Source: Haloarcula salina (GTDB taxonomy: Archaea; Halobacteriota; Halobacteria; Halobacteriales; Haloarculaceae). From it: a stretch of DNA of 64,000 nucleotides. This document shows, piece after piece, positions 27,734 through 35,730 of this stretch (position 1 is its first letter; each line of letters opens with the position of its first letter). The stretch is from positions 186,001 to 250,000 of the forward strand of contig NZ_WRXL01000004.1 in the NCBI RefSeq assembly GCF_010119195.1, in the 5' to 3' direction. The notes below the pieces were generated by a model that made no database searches, was not told the origin of the DNA, and saw only the letters and a program-made list of their open reading frames with translations. A program made the position numbers and the translations under genes.

Positions 27734-28189
27734 TCAGGGTGGGTTCTGGCCGTCGTTGATACCGTCGAACGCGCCGCGGTCGTACGCGTACCGCCATCGC
27801 TGGATGACCGCCCGCGCGACGAGCCCCGTCTCTGAGACGGTAATACACGACGCCTCCACGGGTCGGCTGGGAGCATCCGGTGGCGGGTGGAAGTGCCGCG
27901 TCGGCGCGTCCGGTTTCGGATGACAGTCGAACCGGAAGTTCCGCTTTCGATCGTCCGTGTAGTGGACCGCGTAGTTTCCGGACAGACTCCACCGGATGTC
28001 GAAGCGCGCGGAATCCGCGTCACCGACACCGTCAGAGACAGTGACCGAGAGCGTCTGCGGATTCAGCGGGTCGTCCAGTTCGGCCGTCTCTACGAGCGGC
28101 TCCCGGTTTCGGAACAGATCGCGGATCTCACGCAACGCGCCGGCGTCGATCGGGCCGAACACCTCCGGCCGTTCGCCCTCGTCGGTCAT
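27734..28189 (-). CDS. Hypothetical protein with HFHPPPD motif, partner of the upstream HTH gene
   Basis: A 151-residue soluble protein. The region 60-120 has a distinctive pattern: FDIRWSLSGNYAVHYTDD, then FRFDCHPKPDAPTRHFHPPPDA. Clustered histidines and prolines could form a metal or nucleotide site. I associate this pattern with haloarchaeal proteins paired with winged-helix regulators, possibly related to TumE-type (DUF6516) toxins, but that family assignment is uncertain. Its ATG overlaps the stop of the upstream regulator by four bases (ATGA), the usual arrangement of toxin-antitoxin or regulator-effector pairs. Confidence 0.75.
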   Translation of the reverse strand: MTDEGERPEVFGPIDAGALREIRDLFRNREPLVETAELDDPLNPQTLSVTVSDGVGDADSARFDIRWSLSGNYAVHYTDDRKRNFRFDCHPKPDAPTRHFHPPPDAPSRPVEASCITVSETGLVARAVIQRWRYAYDRGAFDGINDGQNPP

Positions 28190-28797
28190 ACGACAGCGGA
28201 CGTGTCGCCGTTACCGTCCTCGTCCGAGTCCGTCCCAGTGAGGAGTCCCGACCGGCTGGCTTCCCCAATCGCGAGCGCGGCCTGCGCGAGTGCCAGATTG
28301 CGCCGCGTCGTTTGCCACTCCGTGAGGAGCGCCCCGCGGTCGTCGTCCGCGTCGTCCACGTCCATAGTGCGGGCGAACTCTTCGGGGGACTCGACGTCGT
28401 ATTCGTCGCGCCAGTCCCGGATCGTCGCCTTCATGTCGGCGATGCCCGACGCGATTTCTTCGGTGGTCCGCTCTGCGAGAAGCGCCTTCGCGTGCTCGGT
28501 GACGACGGCCGTCTCCGAGCGGCGGTACAGCGTCGTCTGTCCGTCCTGCGACGCCGTCACTTCGCCCGCATCTTCGAGCGTTCGCAGGTGCTTTCGCGCC
28601 GTGGTTGGCGAGACGCGCGCACGGTCGCCGACCGCCTCGGCCGATTGCGGGTCGTACGTCCGCCGAACGACATCGTACACACGCTCGAATGGCGTCGTTT
28701 CCTCGACCCACTCGTCGACGACGCTGTCGTTTACGTCACGGCCGCCTGTTCCGCCGTCTGACCGGAGGCGGCCCGACGGACGCAGTTCCTCGGACAT
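28186..28797 (-). CDS. Winged-helix transcriptional regulator (ArsR/TrmB-like)
   Basis: A 203-residue protein. Residues about 35-95 form a winged helix-turn-helix (TPFERVYDVVRRTYDPQSAE, RARVSPTTARKHLRTLEDAG, then a wing ending TLYRRSE). The C-terminal half is helical with an acidic end and contains LLAERTTEEIASGIADMKATI. The frame extends seven codons upstream, but the Met at 28797 is placed about 27 bp after a TATA box, so a leaderless start there is favoured. It resembles a family I know as DUF7342 (not certain). The gene is translationally coupled to the HFHPPPD protein, and probably autoregulated through the palindrome over its own promoter. Confidence 0.85.
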   Translation of the reverse strand: MSEELRPSGRLRSDGGTGGRDVNDSVVDEWVEETTPFERVYDVVRRTYDPQSAEAVGDRARVSPTTARKHLRTLEDAGEVTASQDGQTTLYRRSETAVVTEHAKALLAERTTEEIASGIADMKATIRDWRDEYDVESPEEFARTMDVDDADDDRGALLTEWQTTRRNLALAQAALAIGEASRSGLLTGTDSDEDGNGDTSAVV

Positions 28798-28815
28798 CGT
28801 GTGTAGACTACGTCG

Positions 28816-28835
28816 CACAAGTATAATAATTTGTG
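28816..28835 (-). promoter_or_regulatory. TATA box inside an inverted repeat: promoter/operator of the HTH pair
   Basis: The plus strand reads CACAAGTATAATAATTTGTG: arms CACAA and TTGTG surround the AT-rich core. On the minus strand the core is a TATA box (TTATTATA) about 27 bp upstream of the ATG at 28797. A dimeric winged-helix protein bound here would block TBP, a standard archaeal autorepression layout. Confidence 0.6.
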
Positions 28836-28922
28836 GACCAGCATGCTGACCTGCAACGGTGGGGGCAATCGCGCGGAGACAGCGCTATCGTTCCTCGCTT
28901 CGCGGGGGCTGTCCGGACACTC

Positions 28923-29897
28923 TCACCGCCGGAGTCGAGCCACCGTCTCGCCGTCGCGCTCCGTTAGCTCGACGAGGCCGTCGTCGTCGAGGTCAGAGAG
29001 CAGCCCGCGGAGCCAGTCGCGGCCGTACTCCCCATCCGGGGCGTAGTCGACCCGGATTCGCGGCCCCAGTTCGTCGAGTTCGAGCCGGTCGTACTCCTTG
29101 AGCGTCGATATGGCGCGGCCCCGCATCTGCCGTCTGCTCCCCTCGAACTCCGGTTGGGTCGGCACGTCCGGCGCGGTGAAATCGCCCGTCTCGTAGGCAG
29201 AACACCACTCGCGCCAGGGACACGCCGCGCCGTCGCAATCGGGCGTCTTCCCGCAGGCCACGCCGCCCAGTTCCATGATCGCGTTGTTCCAGACGCGCGA
29301 CTCACCGTCGGGCATGAGCGCGCTCGCGACGGCCTCGAAGGCGTCGTCCTCGTCGGGAACGTCGAACGCGCGGTACAGCACCCGCTTGACGTTGGTGTCG
29401 ACGACGGCGTTCCCGTTGTTGAACGCGAAGGAGGCGACGGCGTTGGCGGTGTAGGGGCCGACGCCCATCAGGTCGCTGAGGCCGTCGGGGTCGCGGGGCC
29501 ACTGGCCACCGGCGTCACCGCCCCCGTGAGACCGGTCCGTCGGACCGAGCTCGCCCTCAGTGACCTGGCGCGCGGCCTCGTGGAGGTACTTCGCGCGGTT
29601 GTTGTATCCCAGCGAGTGACTGGTCCAGAAGCCGACCACGTCCGCGCGGTCGGCGGCGGCGAGGTCGGCGACGGTCGGCCAGCGGTCGAGGAAGTCCGTC
29701 CAGGCGTCGACGACGCGGTCCAGTTGCGTCTGCTGGCTCATCACCTCGGAGACGAGAATCTCGTAGGGGTCCTCGGTCTCGCGCCACGGGAACGAGCGGT
29801 GGTCCGCCTCGTACCACTCGATCAGCGCACGCTGGACGGCGGACGGGTCCCCGGGGACGGACCCCGGACGCTCGGCCGCCTGCGACTGGTCGCTCAT
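28923..29897 (-). CDS. mutY: A/G-specific adenine glycosylase MutY
   Basis: A 324-residue DNA repair enzyme of the endonuclease III/MutY family that removes adenine mispaired with 8-oxoguanine. Seen: ILVSEVMSQQTQLDRV with the catalytic Glu region, the helix-hairpin-helix LMGVGPYTANAVASFAF, the catalytic Asp in AVVDTNVKRVLYR, and a four-cysteine iron-sulfur loop (CGKTPDCDGAACPWREWC) whose spacing differs slightly from the bacterial C-x6-C-x2-C-x5-C. The C-terminal region is shorter than in bacterial MutY and lacks a clear MutT-like domain. Divergently arranged to nothing; it follows the histidine kinase gene on the same strand. Confidence 0.92.
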   Translation of the reverse strand: MSDQSQAAERPGSVPGDPSAVQRALIEWYEADHRSFPWRETEDPYEILVSEVMSQQTQLDRVVDAWTDFLDRWPTVADLAAADRADVVGFWTSHSLGYNNRAKYLHEAARQVTEGELGPTDRSHGGGDAGGQWPRDPDGLSDLMGVGPYTANAVASFAFNNGNAVVDTNVKRVLYRAFDVPDEDDAFEAVASALMPDGESRVWNNAIMELGGVACGKTPDCDGAACPWREWCSAYETGDFTAPDVPTQPEFEGSRRQMRGRAISTLKEYDRLELDELGPRIRVDYAPDGEYGRDWLRGLLSDLDDDGLVELTERDGETVARLRR

Positions 29898-29935
29898 GCG
29901 ACGCCCTTAGCGCCGTCCTGTTTTGTGCGTGACGG

Positions 29936-31870
29936 TCAGCCGTCGGACTCGACGCCGACCCACTCGAAGTCGGTCCCGTACCAGTCCGGTTCGTCGGCGT
30001 CGAACACGTCCGCGAAGACGAACATCGCGCCGTCGACGTACGTCGTGTCGACGTACAGCCGCCAGCCGTGGGCGGCGGCGATCGTTTTGACGATCGAGAG
30101 GCCGAGACCGGTCCCCTGGTCGCTGGTCGTGTGGCCGTAGTCGAAGATGTCGTCGACCTCCTCGGAGGGGATGCCAGGGCCGTCGTCGGCCACGTAGAAG
30201 CCGTGATCGGTCAGGCCGACGGAGACGGTCACGTCGTCGCCGACGTGGTCGATAGAATTCCGAAAGAGGTTCTCGAAGGCGCGCAGGAGGCGCGAGCGGT
30301 CGGCGTGGATGGTCCGACTCTCCCGTACGTCGAGCGTGGCATTCCTGCTGTCGATGTTGTCCCACGCGTCGGTGACGATGGCCTCGAGCGGGACCGGCGC
30401 GGTCGCCTCGACGCTCGCTCCCTTCCGCGTCAGCGTCAGTACGTCGTCGATGATCGACTCGATGCGGTCGTGTGCGCCCTCCAGCTTCTCGACGTGGGTC
30501 TGGAGGTCGTCGCCGTCGGCGTCCAGGTCCGACAGCCGGGCCGAGAGGAGTTCGACGTGGCCGCGGGCGACGGTCAGCGGATTCCGGAGGTCGTGGCTCA
30601 GCGTCGACGCGAACTCGTCTAAGCGCTCGTTCTGGCGCTCCAGTTCCCGGCTGGACCGCTCGGCCGCTTCGCGCGCTTCGTGTGCCTCTCGGATCTGTGT
30701 GCGGAGCGCGTCGCGCATGTTCGCGAAGGACTGGTACAGGCGACCGATCTCGTCCCGGCGGGCCGTCGAGAGGTCGACGCCGAGGTCACCCTGCTCCATC
30801 GCCTTCGTGCGCCCGCGGAGGCGGATGAGCGGCAGCAGGGTGTGCCGGCCGAGGACCGCGCCCAACACGGACAGCGAGACGATTGCCGTGCCGACGATGA
30901 CGATGAGGCTCCGCCGGATGGTGTGGCTCGTCGCGTACAGCGACGCGGTGTCCGCCGACGTGGCGACGATCCAGTTCGTACCGTTTACCGTCGCGTACGC
31001 CGTGACAGCACCGTCGGTTTCGACGATCGGATGACCGCCCGCCACGGCCGCTTCGACGCCATCCTCCCGCACTGGAACACCGCCCGTTTGCGCGGCGGCG
31101 ACCATCGGTTCGCCCTCGGCGGTAAGGAGAGTCGTCTCGAACTCCTGTCGATGGGTCCGGAGGCGGTCGTCCGGAATCGTCGCGACGAGGACGAGCGCGC
31201 CGTCCGCGCTGGCGACGGGACTCGCGAACGCGACCGTCGCGGTGTCGCCGTCGGCGTAGACCGACGACGTCGTCACGGTCCGGGTCGGACCGGTGGCGTC
31301 CATCGCGTCGTCGAGCGCACCAGTCCACGACGGTTCGACCGCGGCCGCCGACGTTCCCGACGCGGACACGTTGGTGCTGGCGACGACCGTGTATCCGCCG
31401 CCTGAGGAAGTAACGTAATAAAGCCCGCGGACCGATGACGCGTCCGCCGCGAGGCTCGCGACGAGGTGCCGGCGAACGTCGGCGGTCGTCCCCTCGCCGA
31501 ACACGGGCGATGACGAGACGGTGGCCGTCATCGACGCGGTGTCGGCTCGCCAGGCAGCGACGGCGTCGGCGTGGTGGGACGCCGACGTCCGGAGGTCGGT
31601 CGTCGCGTCGCGCTCGACCCGGTGTTGGATCTGGTGGTAGCTGACCGCTCCGACCGCCGAGAGCACGACGAGCACGACGAGCAGCGCGACGGAGAACTTC
31701 GCCGCGTAGTTCCGAGATACGAACGTCGGCACCAGCCGACCGAGACGGCTGGCGCTCTCGCCGCCGTTCGGTGAGTCGGTGGCGCTGCACTCACCCCCGT
31801 GACCACCCCGTGGTCCGCCGCCAGAACCCGTCATTGTTACCCCAAATCGGTCGGAGGACGACCGTCGCAT
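29936..31870 (-). CDS. Membrane sensor histidine kinase (extracellular sensor, HAMP, HisKA, HATPase)
   Basis: A 644-residue two-component sensor. TM1 at about 57-77; extracellular domain about 80-315 with a Cache/dCache-like look (GLYYVTSSGGGYTVVAST, NGTNWIVATSADTASLY); TM2 about 320-341; HAMP about 342-395; HisKA with phospho-acceptor His426 in STLSHDLRNPLTVARG; HATPase with ADDGPGIPSEEVDDIF and GTGLGLSIVKTIAAAHGW. It should autophosphorylate in response to an external ligand. No response regulator lies nearby. The first ATG is about 27 bp after a TATA-like element, supporting the long start; a Met twelve residues in is the alternative. Confidence 0.93.
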   Translation of the reverse strand: MRRSSSDRFGVTMTGSGGGPRGGHGGECSATDSPNGGESASRLGRLVPTFVSRNYAAKFSVALLVVLVVLSAVGAVSYHQIQHRVERDATTDLRTSASHHADAVAAWRADTASMTATVSSSPVFGEGTTADVRRHLVASLAADASSVRGLYYVTSSGGGYTVVASTNVSASGTSAAAVEPSWTGALDDAMDATGPTRTVTTSSVYADGDTATVAFASPVASADGALVLVATIPDDRLRTHRQEFETTLLTAEGEPMVAAAQTGGVPVREDGVEAAVAGGHPIVETDGAVTAYATVNGTNWIVATSADTASLYATSHTIRRSLIVIVGTAIVSLSVLGAVLGRHTLLPLIRLRGRTKAMEQGDLGVDLSTARRDEIGRLYQSFANMRDALRTQIREAHEAREAAERSSRELERQNERLDEFASTLSHDLRNPLTVARGHVELLSARLSDLDADGDDLQTHVEKLEGAHDRIESIIDDVLTLTRKGASVEATAPVPLEAIVTDAWDNIDSRNATLDVRESRTIHADRSRLLRAFENLFRNSIDHVGDDVTVSVGLTDHGFYVADDGPGIPSEEVDDIFDYGHTTSDQGTGLGLSIVKTIAAAHGWRLYVDTTYVDGAMFVFADVFDADEPDWYGTDFEWVGVESDG

Positions 31871-31890
31871 ATGCTATTAACATTCCATTT

Positions 31891-31906
31891 GATAAAATTT
31901 ATTATC
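31891..31906 (-). promoter_or_regulatory. TATA element of the histidine kinase gene
   Basis: AT-rich stretch GATAAAATTTATTATC, with short inverted arms GATAA/TTATC, is centred about 28 bp upstream of the ATG at 31870, the spacing of a leaderless archaeal promoter. Confidence 0.5.
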
Positions 31907-32001
31907 TTGATAGTTACCCACTATCACGGTCGTGCGTCGTCAACTGATCGGTTCCGCTCGGAGTCGTAAGGGGTTTCCTCGCGCTGGACTTCAGGGGCGC
32001 T

Positions 32002-32328
32002 ATGAGCCTCGACGATCTGCAGGACGACCTCGAAGCGTCGTACAGCGACCTCGGCGACGACCTCTCCGTGTCGCTCGACCGCGAGACGCGCAACGAACTC
32101 GCGATGCTGTCGGTCGCGATGGACCCCGACGACACCGACGAACTGGTCCGCCGCGCGGTCCACATGCTCTTTCAGTCCACCGTCGACCGGGGGACGCTCG
32201 ATTTCCACCTCCGATCTGGCTACGACTGCACGTACGACGAGTACCTCTCGGGGATGACCTTCGACGAGATGACCGGGAACCAGTTCCCCCAGGACAAGGA
32301 CAACGACGACCGGCGCTACCAGTTCTAG
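32002..32328 (+). CDS. 108-aa haloarchaeal hypothetical protein
   Basis: An acidic, mostly helical protein: helix-rich start SLDDLQDDLEASYSDLGDDL, then SVSLDRETRNELAMLSVAMD and DDTDELVRRAVHMLFQSTVD, and a C-terminal part with FHLRSGYDCTYDEYLSGMTFDEM. The middle resembles ribbon-helix-helix-like or tetratricopeptide-like small regulators only vaguely; no family recognised. Its TAG stop overlaps the TAG stop of the convergent gene (shared CTAG). Confidence 0.8.
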   Translation: MSLDDLQDDLEASYSDLGDDLSVSLDRETRNELAMLSVAMDPDDTDELVRRAVHMLFQSTVDRGTLDFHLRSGYDCTYDEYLSGMTFDEMTGNQFPQDKDNDDRRYQF

Positions 32329-33599
32329 AGGAGCAGGCCGAGCGCGAACACGGTCGCAACGCCGAGTACGACGGAACTCCAGAACGCCACGCGGGAGGCG
32401 AACGACCGGTTCGGTCCGGGCGCCGTCAGCGCCGCTTTGACGCCGATACTGGCCGCCGTCGCGACGAGGATAGCCACCATCGCTGTCGGGCCGTCGATCG
32501 CGCCGCCGCGGTACAGTAACACGGCGGAAGTCGTCGCCCCGGCGCTCGAAACCAGCCCGCTGAGTGCGGACGTGACGTAGAGCCCGGCGGTACCGAACTG
32601 CGACTGCGCGACGCCGCCCAGGACGACGACGAGCAAGAAGACTCCGCCGAACGACAGCGCGTTTCGCATCGAGAACGGGCTCTCGAGCCCCATATCGACC
32701 GTCTCCGACCAGTCTGCGGTGTAGGCCGCGATGGCCACGCTGCCGACGATGACCGCGCCCAGTGGCACGACCGCCTCGACGAGAATACCGCGCTCGATGG
32801 TGAACACGACGGTGATGAGAAGGTTTCGCAGCGCCATCGCGGCGTCGGCCAGCAGGATCGCGGCCACCGCGTAGGAGGCCGCGTCCGGCCGCTGACGGAC
32901 GTGGTCGAGCATCGTCCCGACGACGGCGGTCGAGGACGCCAATCCACCGAAGAAGCCGGTCACGGCGATGCCGCGGCCGCCGTAGCTCTGGACGATGGCG
33001 TAGTTGACGATGCCGATGCCCGCGACGAACATGACCATCAGCCAGATCACGCGGAGTTCGACACTGATATCGAGCAGTCCGCCGGGGAGTTCGACCGGTT
33101 CGGCCGGGAGGAGCGGGTAGATGACGAACGCGAGGATGGCGAACTCCGAGGCGGAGCGCAGTTCCTCGCGCGAGAGGCCCCACGCGAGCGAGTGGAGTTC
33201 GCGCTTGAGCACGAGCAAGAGCGACGAGAAGACGGCGACGGCGACGCCTTCGAGGACGAACCCCTCCGCGACGAGCGCGCCCACGCCGTAGGCGACGAGC
33301 ATCGAGACGGACGTGGTCAGCGACAGCCCCTCGCCGTCTCCGTCGTCGAGGAGGCCCTGCACCGCCAGCAGAATGCCCTGAACGATCACCAGCACGCCGC
33401 CGACGACCAGCAGCGCCTGGCTCTCGGTGAGGGTGAACACCGCGGCCAGCAGGCTGATGAGCGCGAACGTCCTGACCCCCGCCGACTTCTGGGACCATTC
33501 GCGCTCTAATCCCAGGAACATCCCGAGCGCGCCCGCGAGCAGGATGTGTAGGACTGACGCCTGGACTGGCGCGGGGTCGAACTGCAACAGCGCGTTCAC
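32325..33599 (-). CDS. MgtC/SapB and DUF4010 membrane protein
   Basis: A 424-residue protein with 11-12 membrane helices. The N-terminal 150 residues are MgtC/SapB-like (LLAGALGMFLGLEREWSQKSAGVRTFALISLLAAVF), the rest is DUF4010 (VNYAIVQSYGGRGIAVTGFFGGLASSTAVVGTM and ALSGLVSSAGATTSAVLLY). MgtC proteins modulate membrane ATPase or magnesium-related physiology; the role of the fusion form is unknown. The open frame extends upstream through a His/Cys/Pro/Arg-rich stretch without family character, so the GTG at 33599 (NALLQFDPAPVQ) was preferred as start. Confidence 0.87.
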   Translation of the reverse strand: MNALLQFDPAPVQASVLHILLAGALGMFLGLEREWSQKSAGVRTFALISLLAAVFTLTESQALLVVGGVLVIVQGILLAVQGLLDDGDGEGLSLTTSVSMLVAYGVGALVAEGFVLEGVAVAVFSSLLLVLKRELHSLAWGLSREELRSASEFAILAFVIYPLLPAEPVELPGGLLDISVELRVIWLMVMFVAGIGIVNYAIVQSYGGRGIAVTGFFGGLASSTAVVGTMLDHVRQRPDAASYAVAAILLADAAMALRNLLITVVFTIERGILVEAVVPLGAVIVGSVAIAAYTADWSETVDMGLESPFSMRNALSFGGVFLLVVVLGGVAQSQFGTAGLYVTSALSGLVSSAGATTSAVLLYRGGAIDGPTAMVAILVATAASIGVKAALTAPGPNRSFASRVAFWSSVVLGVATVFALGLLL

Positions 33600-33750
33600 G
33601 GTTCGTCTACGACAGGGGTCGGGTAAAGTGGTCGGGGTGTGGCAGTGAGCGTGCGGTGGGGCCGTCAAACGGCGGTAGTCGAACGCAGAAGCCGTCGCGT
33701 GGCGTACGGCCGCCGCTCGTCGGTGTACGAGGCCGCGCCGTCGGCACGGA

Positions 33751-34026
33751 CTATAGGTCGACGTACTGGTCTTCCCAGTCGCGTCGCGCGTCGATCTCTC
33801 GACGGCCGCGACGAGTGAGCGTGTAGAAGTTCGTCCGGCGGTCGCGCTGCCCCTTCTCGACCAAGCCCTTATCTACAAGGGTGTCTAAATTAGGGTAAAG
33901 GCGACCGTGGTGGATCTCCTTCTCGTAGTATGCCTCGAGTTCCTCCTTGATCGCCAGTCCGTGGGGCTCCTCCCTGCCGGCGATGACGTACAGGAGGTCC
34001 CGCTGGAAGCCTGTCAGGTCGTGCAT
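33751..34026 (-). CDS. PadR-family transcriptional regulator
   Basis: A 91-residue winged-helix protein typical of the small haloarchaeal PadR group: LTGFQRDLLYVIAGREEPHGLAIKEELE, then RLYPNLDTLVDKGLVEKGQRDRRTNFYTLTRRGRREI. It binds DNA as a dimer; the ligand or signal is unknown. The long C-terminal dimerisation helix is short here, as in this subgroup. An AT-rich upstream region with palindromes at 34057-34081 is a probable self-control site. Confidence 0.92.
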   Translation of the reverse strand: MHDLTGFQRDLLYVIAGREEPHGLAIKEELEAYYEKEIHHGRLYPNLDTLVDKGLVEKGQRDRRTNFYTLTRRGRREIDARRDWEDQYVDL

Positions 34027-34056
34027 CAGTTGGTCCTATGTAATGATTATGTATCT

Positions 34057-34081
34057 ATACTCTTAAATATGTCGACATAGA
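34057..34081. promoter_or_regulatory. Palindromic operator candidate upstream of padR-like gene
   Basis: A perfect 12-bp palindrome TATGTCGACATA (34068-34079) is nested in outer arms ACTCT and AGAGT. It lies about 40 bp upstream of the PadR ATG, next to TATA-like stretches (CATATTTAAG and ATACATAATC on the minus strand). PadR proteins commonly repress their own promoters at such sites. Confidence 0.5.
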
Positions 34082-34236
34082 GTAGTTGTCGTTTTCTCCG
34101 ATAGCTAAATCCCCGAATACGGATCAGAAACGCCGCCAATCTGGCGTTACATTTCTCACGAAATAGCATCAAATCTACATCACTCTCTGGAAACTGATGG
34201 CGATGAGATTATTTGTTAGTAGGGCGTATACTCGCT

Positions 34237-34509
34237 ATGGTCGAAACTGTCCTCTTCGAGAACGAGCGCGTTCTCGACCGGAGCGCCGTGGCGGACTACC
34301 TCAGAAGCCTGGCTGACTCCCTCGAGGAAGGGTCGGACGTGACGCTCAGCGCCGGCGAGCAATCGGTGACGCTCGCCCCGCCGTCACAGTTGGAGTTCGA
34401 AGTGAAAGCCGAGCGCGAGGGACCTGCCGAAGGGAACGGCGAACTGAGTATCGAAGTCGAACTGGAGTGGCCGGAACACGCGACGGACGACGAGCTGTCG
34501 ATCGAGTAG
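34237..34509 (+). CDS. Amphi-Trp domain protein
   Basis: A 90-residue acidic protein starting MVETVLFENERVLDRSAVAD and ending with the strand-rich FEVKAEREGPAEGNGELSIE and VELEWPEHATDDELSIE, the layout of the amphi-Trp domain family common in haloarchaea. The domain binds no known ligand. The frame opens eight codons earlier, but the ATG at 34237 fits the family start and follows an AT-rich stretch (GAGATTATTTGTTAG) with near-leaderless spacing. A short T-run at 34521-34525 just after the stop may end transcription. Confidence 0.88.
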   Translation: MVETVLFENERVLDRSAVADYLRSLADSLEEGSDVTLSAGEQSVTLAPPSQLEFEVKAEREGPAEGNGELSIEVELEWPEHATDDELSIE

Positions 34510-34520
34510 CGAACACTCGA

Positions 34521-34525
34521 TTTTT
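34521..34525 (+). terminator. T-run after amphi-Trp gene
   Basis: Five T residues within CGATTTTTCGG, 12 bp after the stop codon. Archaeal termination often uses such T-runs on the coding strand; the run is short, so support is modest. Confidence 0.3.
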
Positions 34526-34594
34526 CGGATCGACGTGATCGACAGAACAGCCGTGAACAGCCGTCACTCAGAGTGTAGCAGCGAAGTAAGTGGA

Positions 34595-34621
34595 AAGCGG
34601 TCGCGAAAAACGCGACCGCTT
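34595..34621. repeat. Strong hairpin I (11-bp perfect stem)
   Basis: AAGCGGTCGCG and CGCGACCGCTT form a perfect 11-bp inverted repeat around an AAAAA loop, in the intergenic region after the amphi-Trp gene. A second hairpin follows 22 bp later. Confidence 0.75.
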
Positions 34622-34643
34622 GCCGCCCTGAATTGGTCCCCGC

Positions 34644-34673
34644 TGACGCTTCGGCCCTCCAAGCGAAGCGTCA
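34644..34673. repeat. Strong hairpin II (10-bp perfect stem)
   Basis: TGACGCTTCG and CGAAGCGTCA form a perfect 10-bp stem with the 10-base loop GCCCTCCAAG. With hairpin I it makes a compact double-hairpin of 79 bp between 34595 and 34673 with no plausible gene inside; it could be a small structured RNA, a terminator region, or a palindromic element. Confidence 0.7.
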
Positions 34674-34767
34674 CTTGGTCGAATGAGGCTGAATAACTTA
34701 AATGTACCGGCCCTGTCCTGCAGATGTTAGCTTTCGGAACAGAACTGGATGGAACGTCGCACACATC

Positions 34768-34914
34768 CTATATGTGTTCCTCCTCGAGGACCCACCCGAG
34801 CGCCCGCTTGTAGTGGGTGAACATCATCCGGACGCGTTCGTGGTCCATCTCATCCGAGTCCAGCTGTTCGGCGAGAAAGTCGTACTGCTCGCGGATCTCG
34901 TCTTCCGAGCGCAT
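34768..34914 (-). CDS. 48-aa helical hypothetical protein
   Basis: A short ORF that reads MRSEDEIREQYDFLAEQLDS, then DEMDHERVRMMFTHYKRALG and ends WVLEEEHI with a TAG stop. The charged heptad-like pattern suggests two helices, possibly a small coiled coil. Codon use and the position, divergent from the zinc-ribbon gene with only 59 bp between starts, support it as a real gene. I recognise the pattern from small haloarchaeal proteins without known function. The palindrome ACACAT...ATGTGT covers its 3' end. Confidence 0.7.
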   Translation of the reverse strand: MRSEDEIREQYDFLAEQLDSDEMDHERVRMMFTHYKRALGWVLEEEHI

Positions 34915-34973
34915 GCTCGCCGGTACGCGGCGCTCGCGGAACAATCTTGAGGGCGGCCCACCGAGTGTCGCAC

Positions 34974-35693
34974 ATGAAGATCCGCGGGGAGCGCGAGTGC
35001 CAGGAGTGTGGCACGCGCTGGGCCTACTACGAGACCGGCAGCGTGGAGTGTCCGCAGTGTGGCAGCCTTCACAGCGTTGGTGTCGGCGAGCGAACGGAAC
35101 ACACCGACTCGCCGGCGACGCTGGACCTGACGCCGGTCAGGAACCGCATCGACGCGGACCCGCTCCGCGAGATCGCGAGCGAGGCAGCCGATGCCTGCCG
35201 CGAGTACGCCCAGAAGCGCGGCTTCATCGACGCGGGCGAACTCAGACCGCTGTCGGAGACGTACGTCGCCGCGGTCGAACTCCAGCACGTCGGCGCGCAC
35301 GTCGCTCGGGAGATGCGCGTCGACGACCCGACGGAGCGGTACTTCTACGAACTGCTCGGTGGTGCTGACGCCGGCGACCGACCGACGCCCGAGGAGGTTC
35401 CGAACGCCCTCAGAGCACCGTACGGGCTGGCGATGGCGACCGCGATAGAGCGCTACCAGGGCGACGTTCGGACGTACCTCGACGCGAACCCGAATGCCGA
35501 CGCGCGGCGGCTCTCCGGTCGGATCCGGGACCACCGTAAGCGGATCGAGGCCCTCGACGGCGACGTGGACCCGGCGGACGCGAACCGACTCGTCCACGCG
35601 GCGCGCGAACTTGGCTCGTTCGTCACCGGCGAGGAGAGCGCCGCCGTCAGGGCAGAGAACTGGCTGACCGGTATCGAAGACGTAGACACCTGA
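34974..35693 (+). CDS. Zinc-ribbon haloarchaeal protein (DUF7117-like)
   Basis: A 239-residue protein. Two CxxC pairs at the start (ECQECGTRWAYYETGSVECPQCG) make a zinc ribbon; the rest is helical and acidic (REIASEAADACREYAQKRGF, LGGADAGDRPTPEEVPNAL, GRIRDHRKRIEALDGDVDP). No catalytic motif. The likely family is a haloarchaea-specific one (my recollection: DUF7117). The frame opens nine codons upstream, but the ATG at 34974 begins MKIRGERECQECG, the natural family start. Confidence 0.83.
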   Translation: MKIRGERECQECGTRWAYYETGSVECPQCGSLHSVGVGERTEHTDSPATLDLTPVRNRIDADPLREIASEAADACREYAQKRGFIDAGELRPLSETYVAAVELQHVGAHVAREMRVDDPTERYFYELLGGADAGDRPTPEEVPNALRAPYGLAMATAIERYQGDVRTYLDANPNADARRLSGRIRDHRKRIEALDGDVDPADANRLVHAARELGSFVTGEESAAVRAENWLTGIEDVDT

Positions 35694-35730
35694 GGCCGCG
35701 CCGCCCCCTTGGCGAACGCGCTCGCGACGG

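Noticed and set aside
34564-34764. 66-codon minus-strand ORF in the hairpin region
   Set aside because: Covers both hairpins, has no codon bias or family features; the DNA is better explained as structured non-coding sequence.
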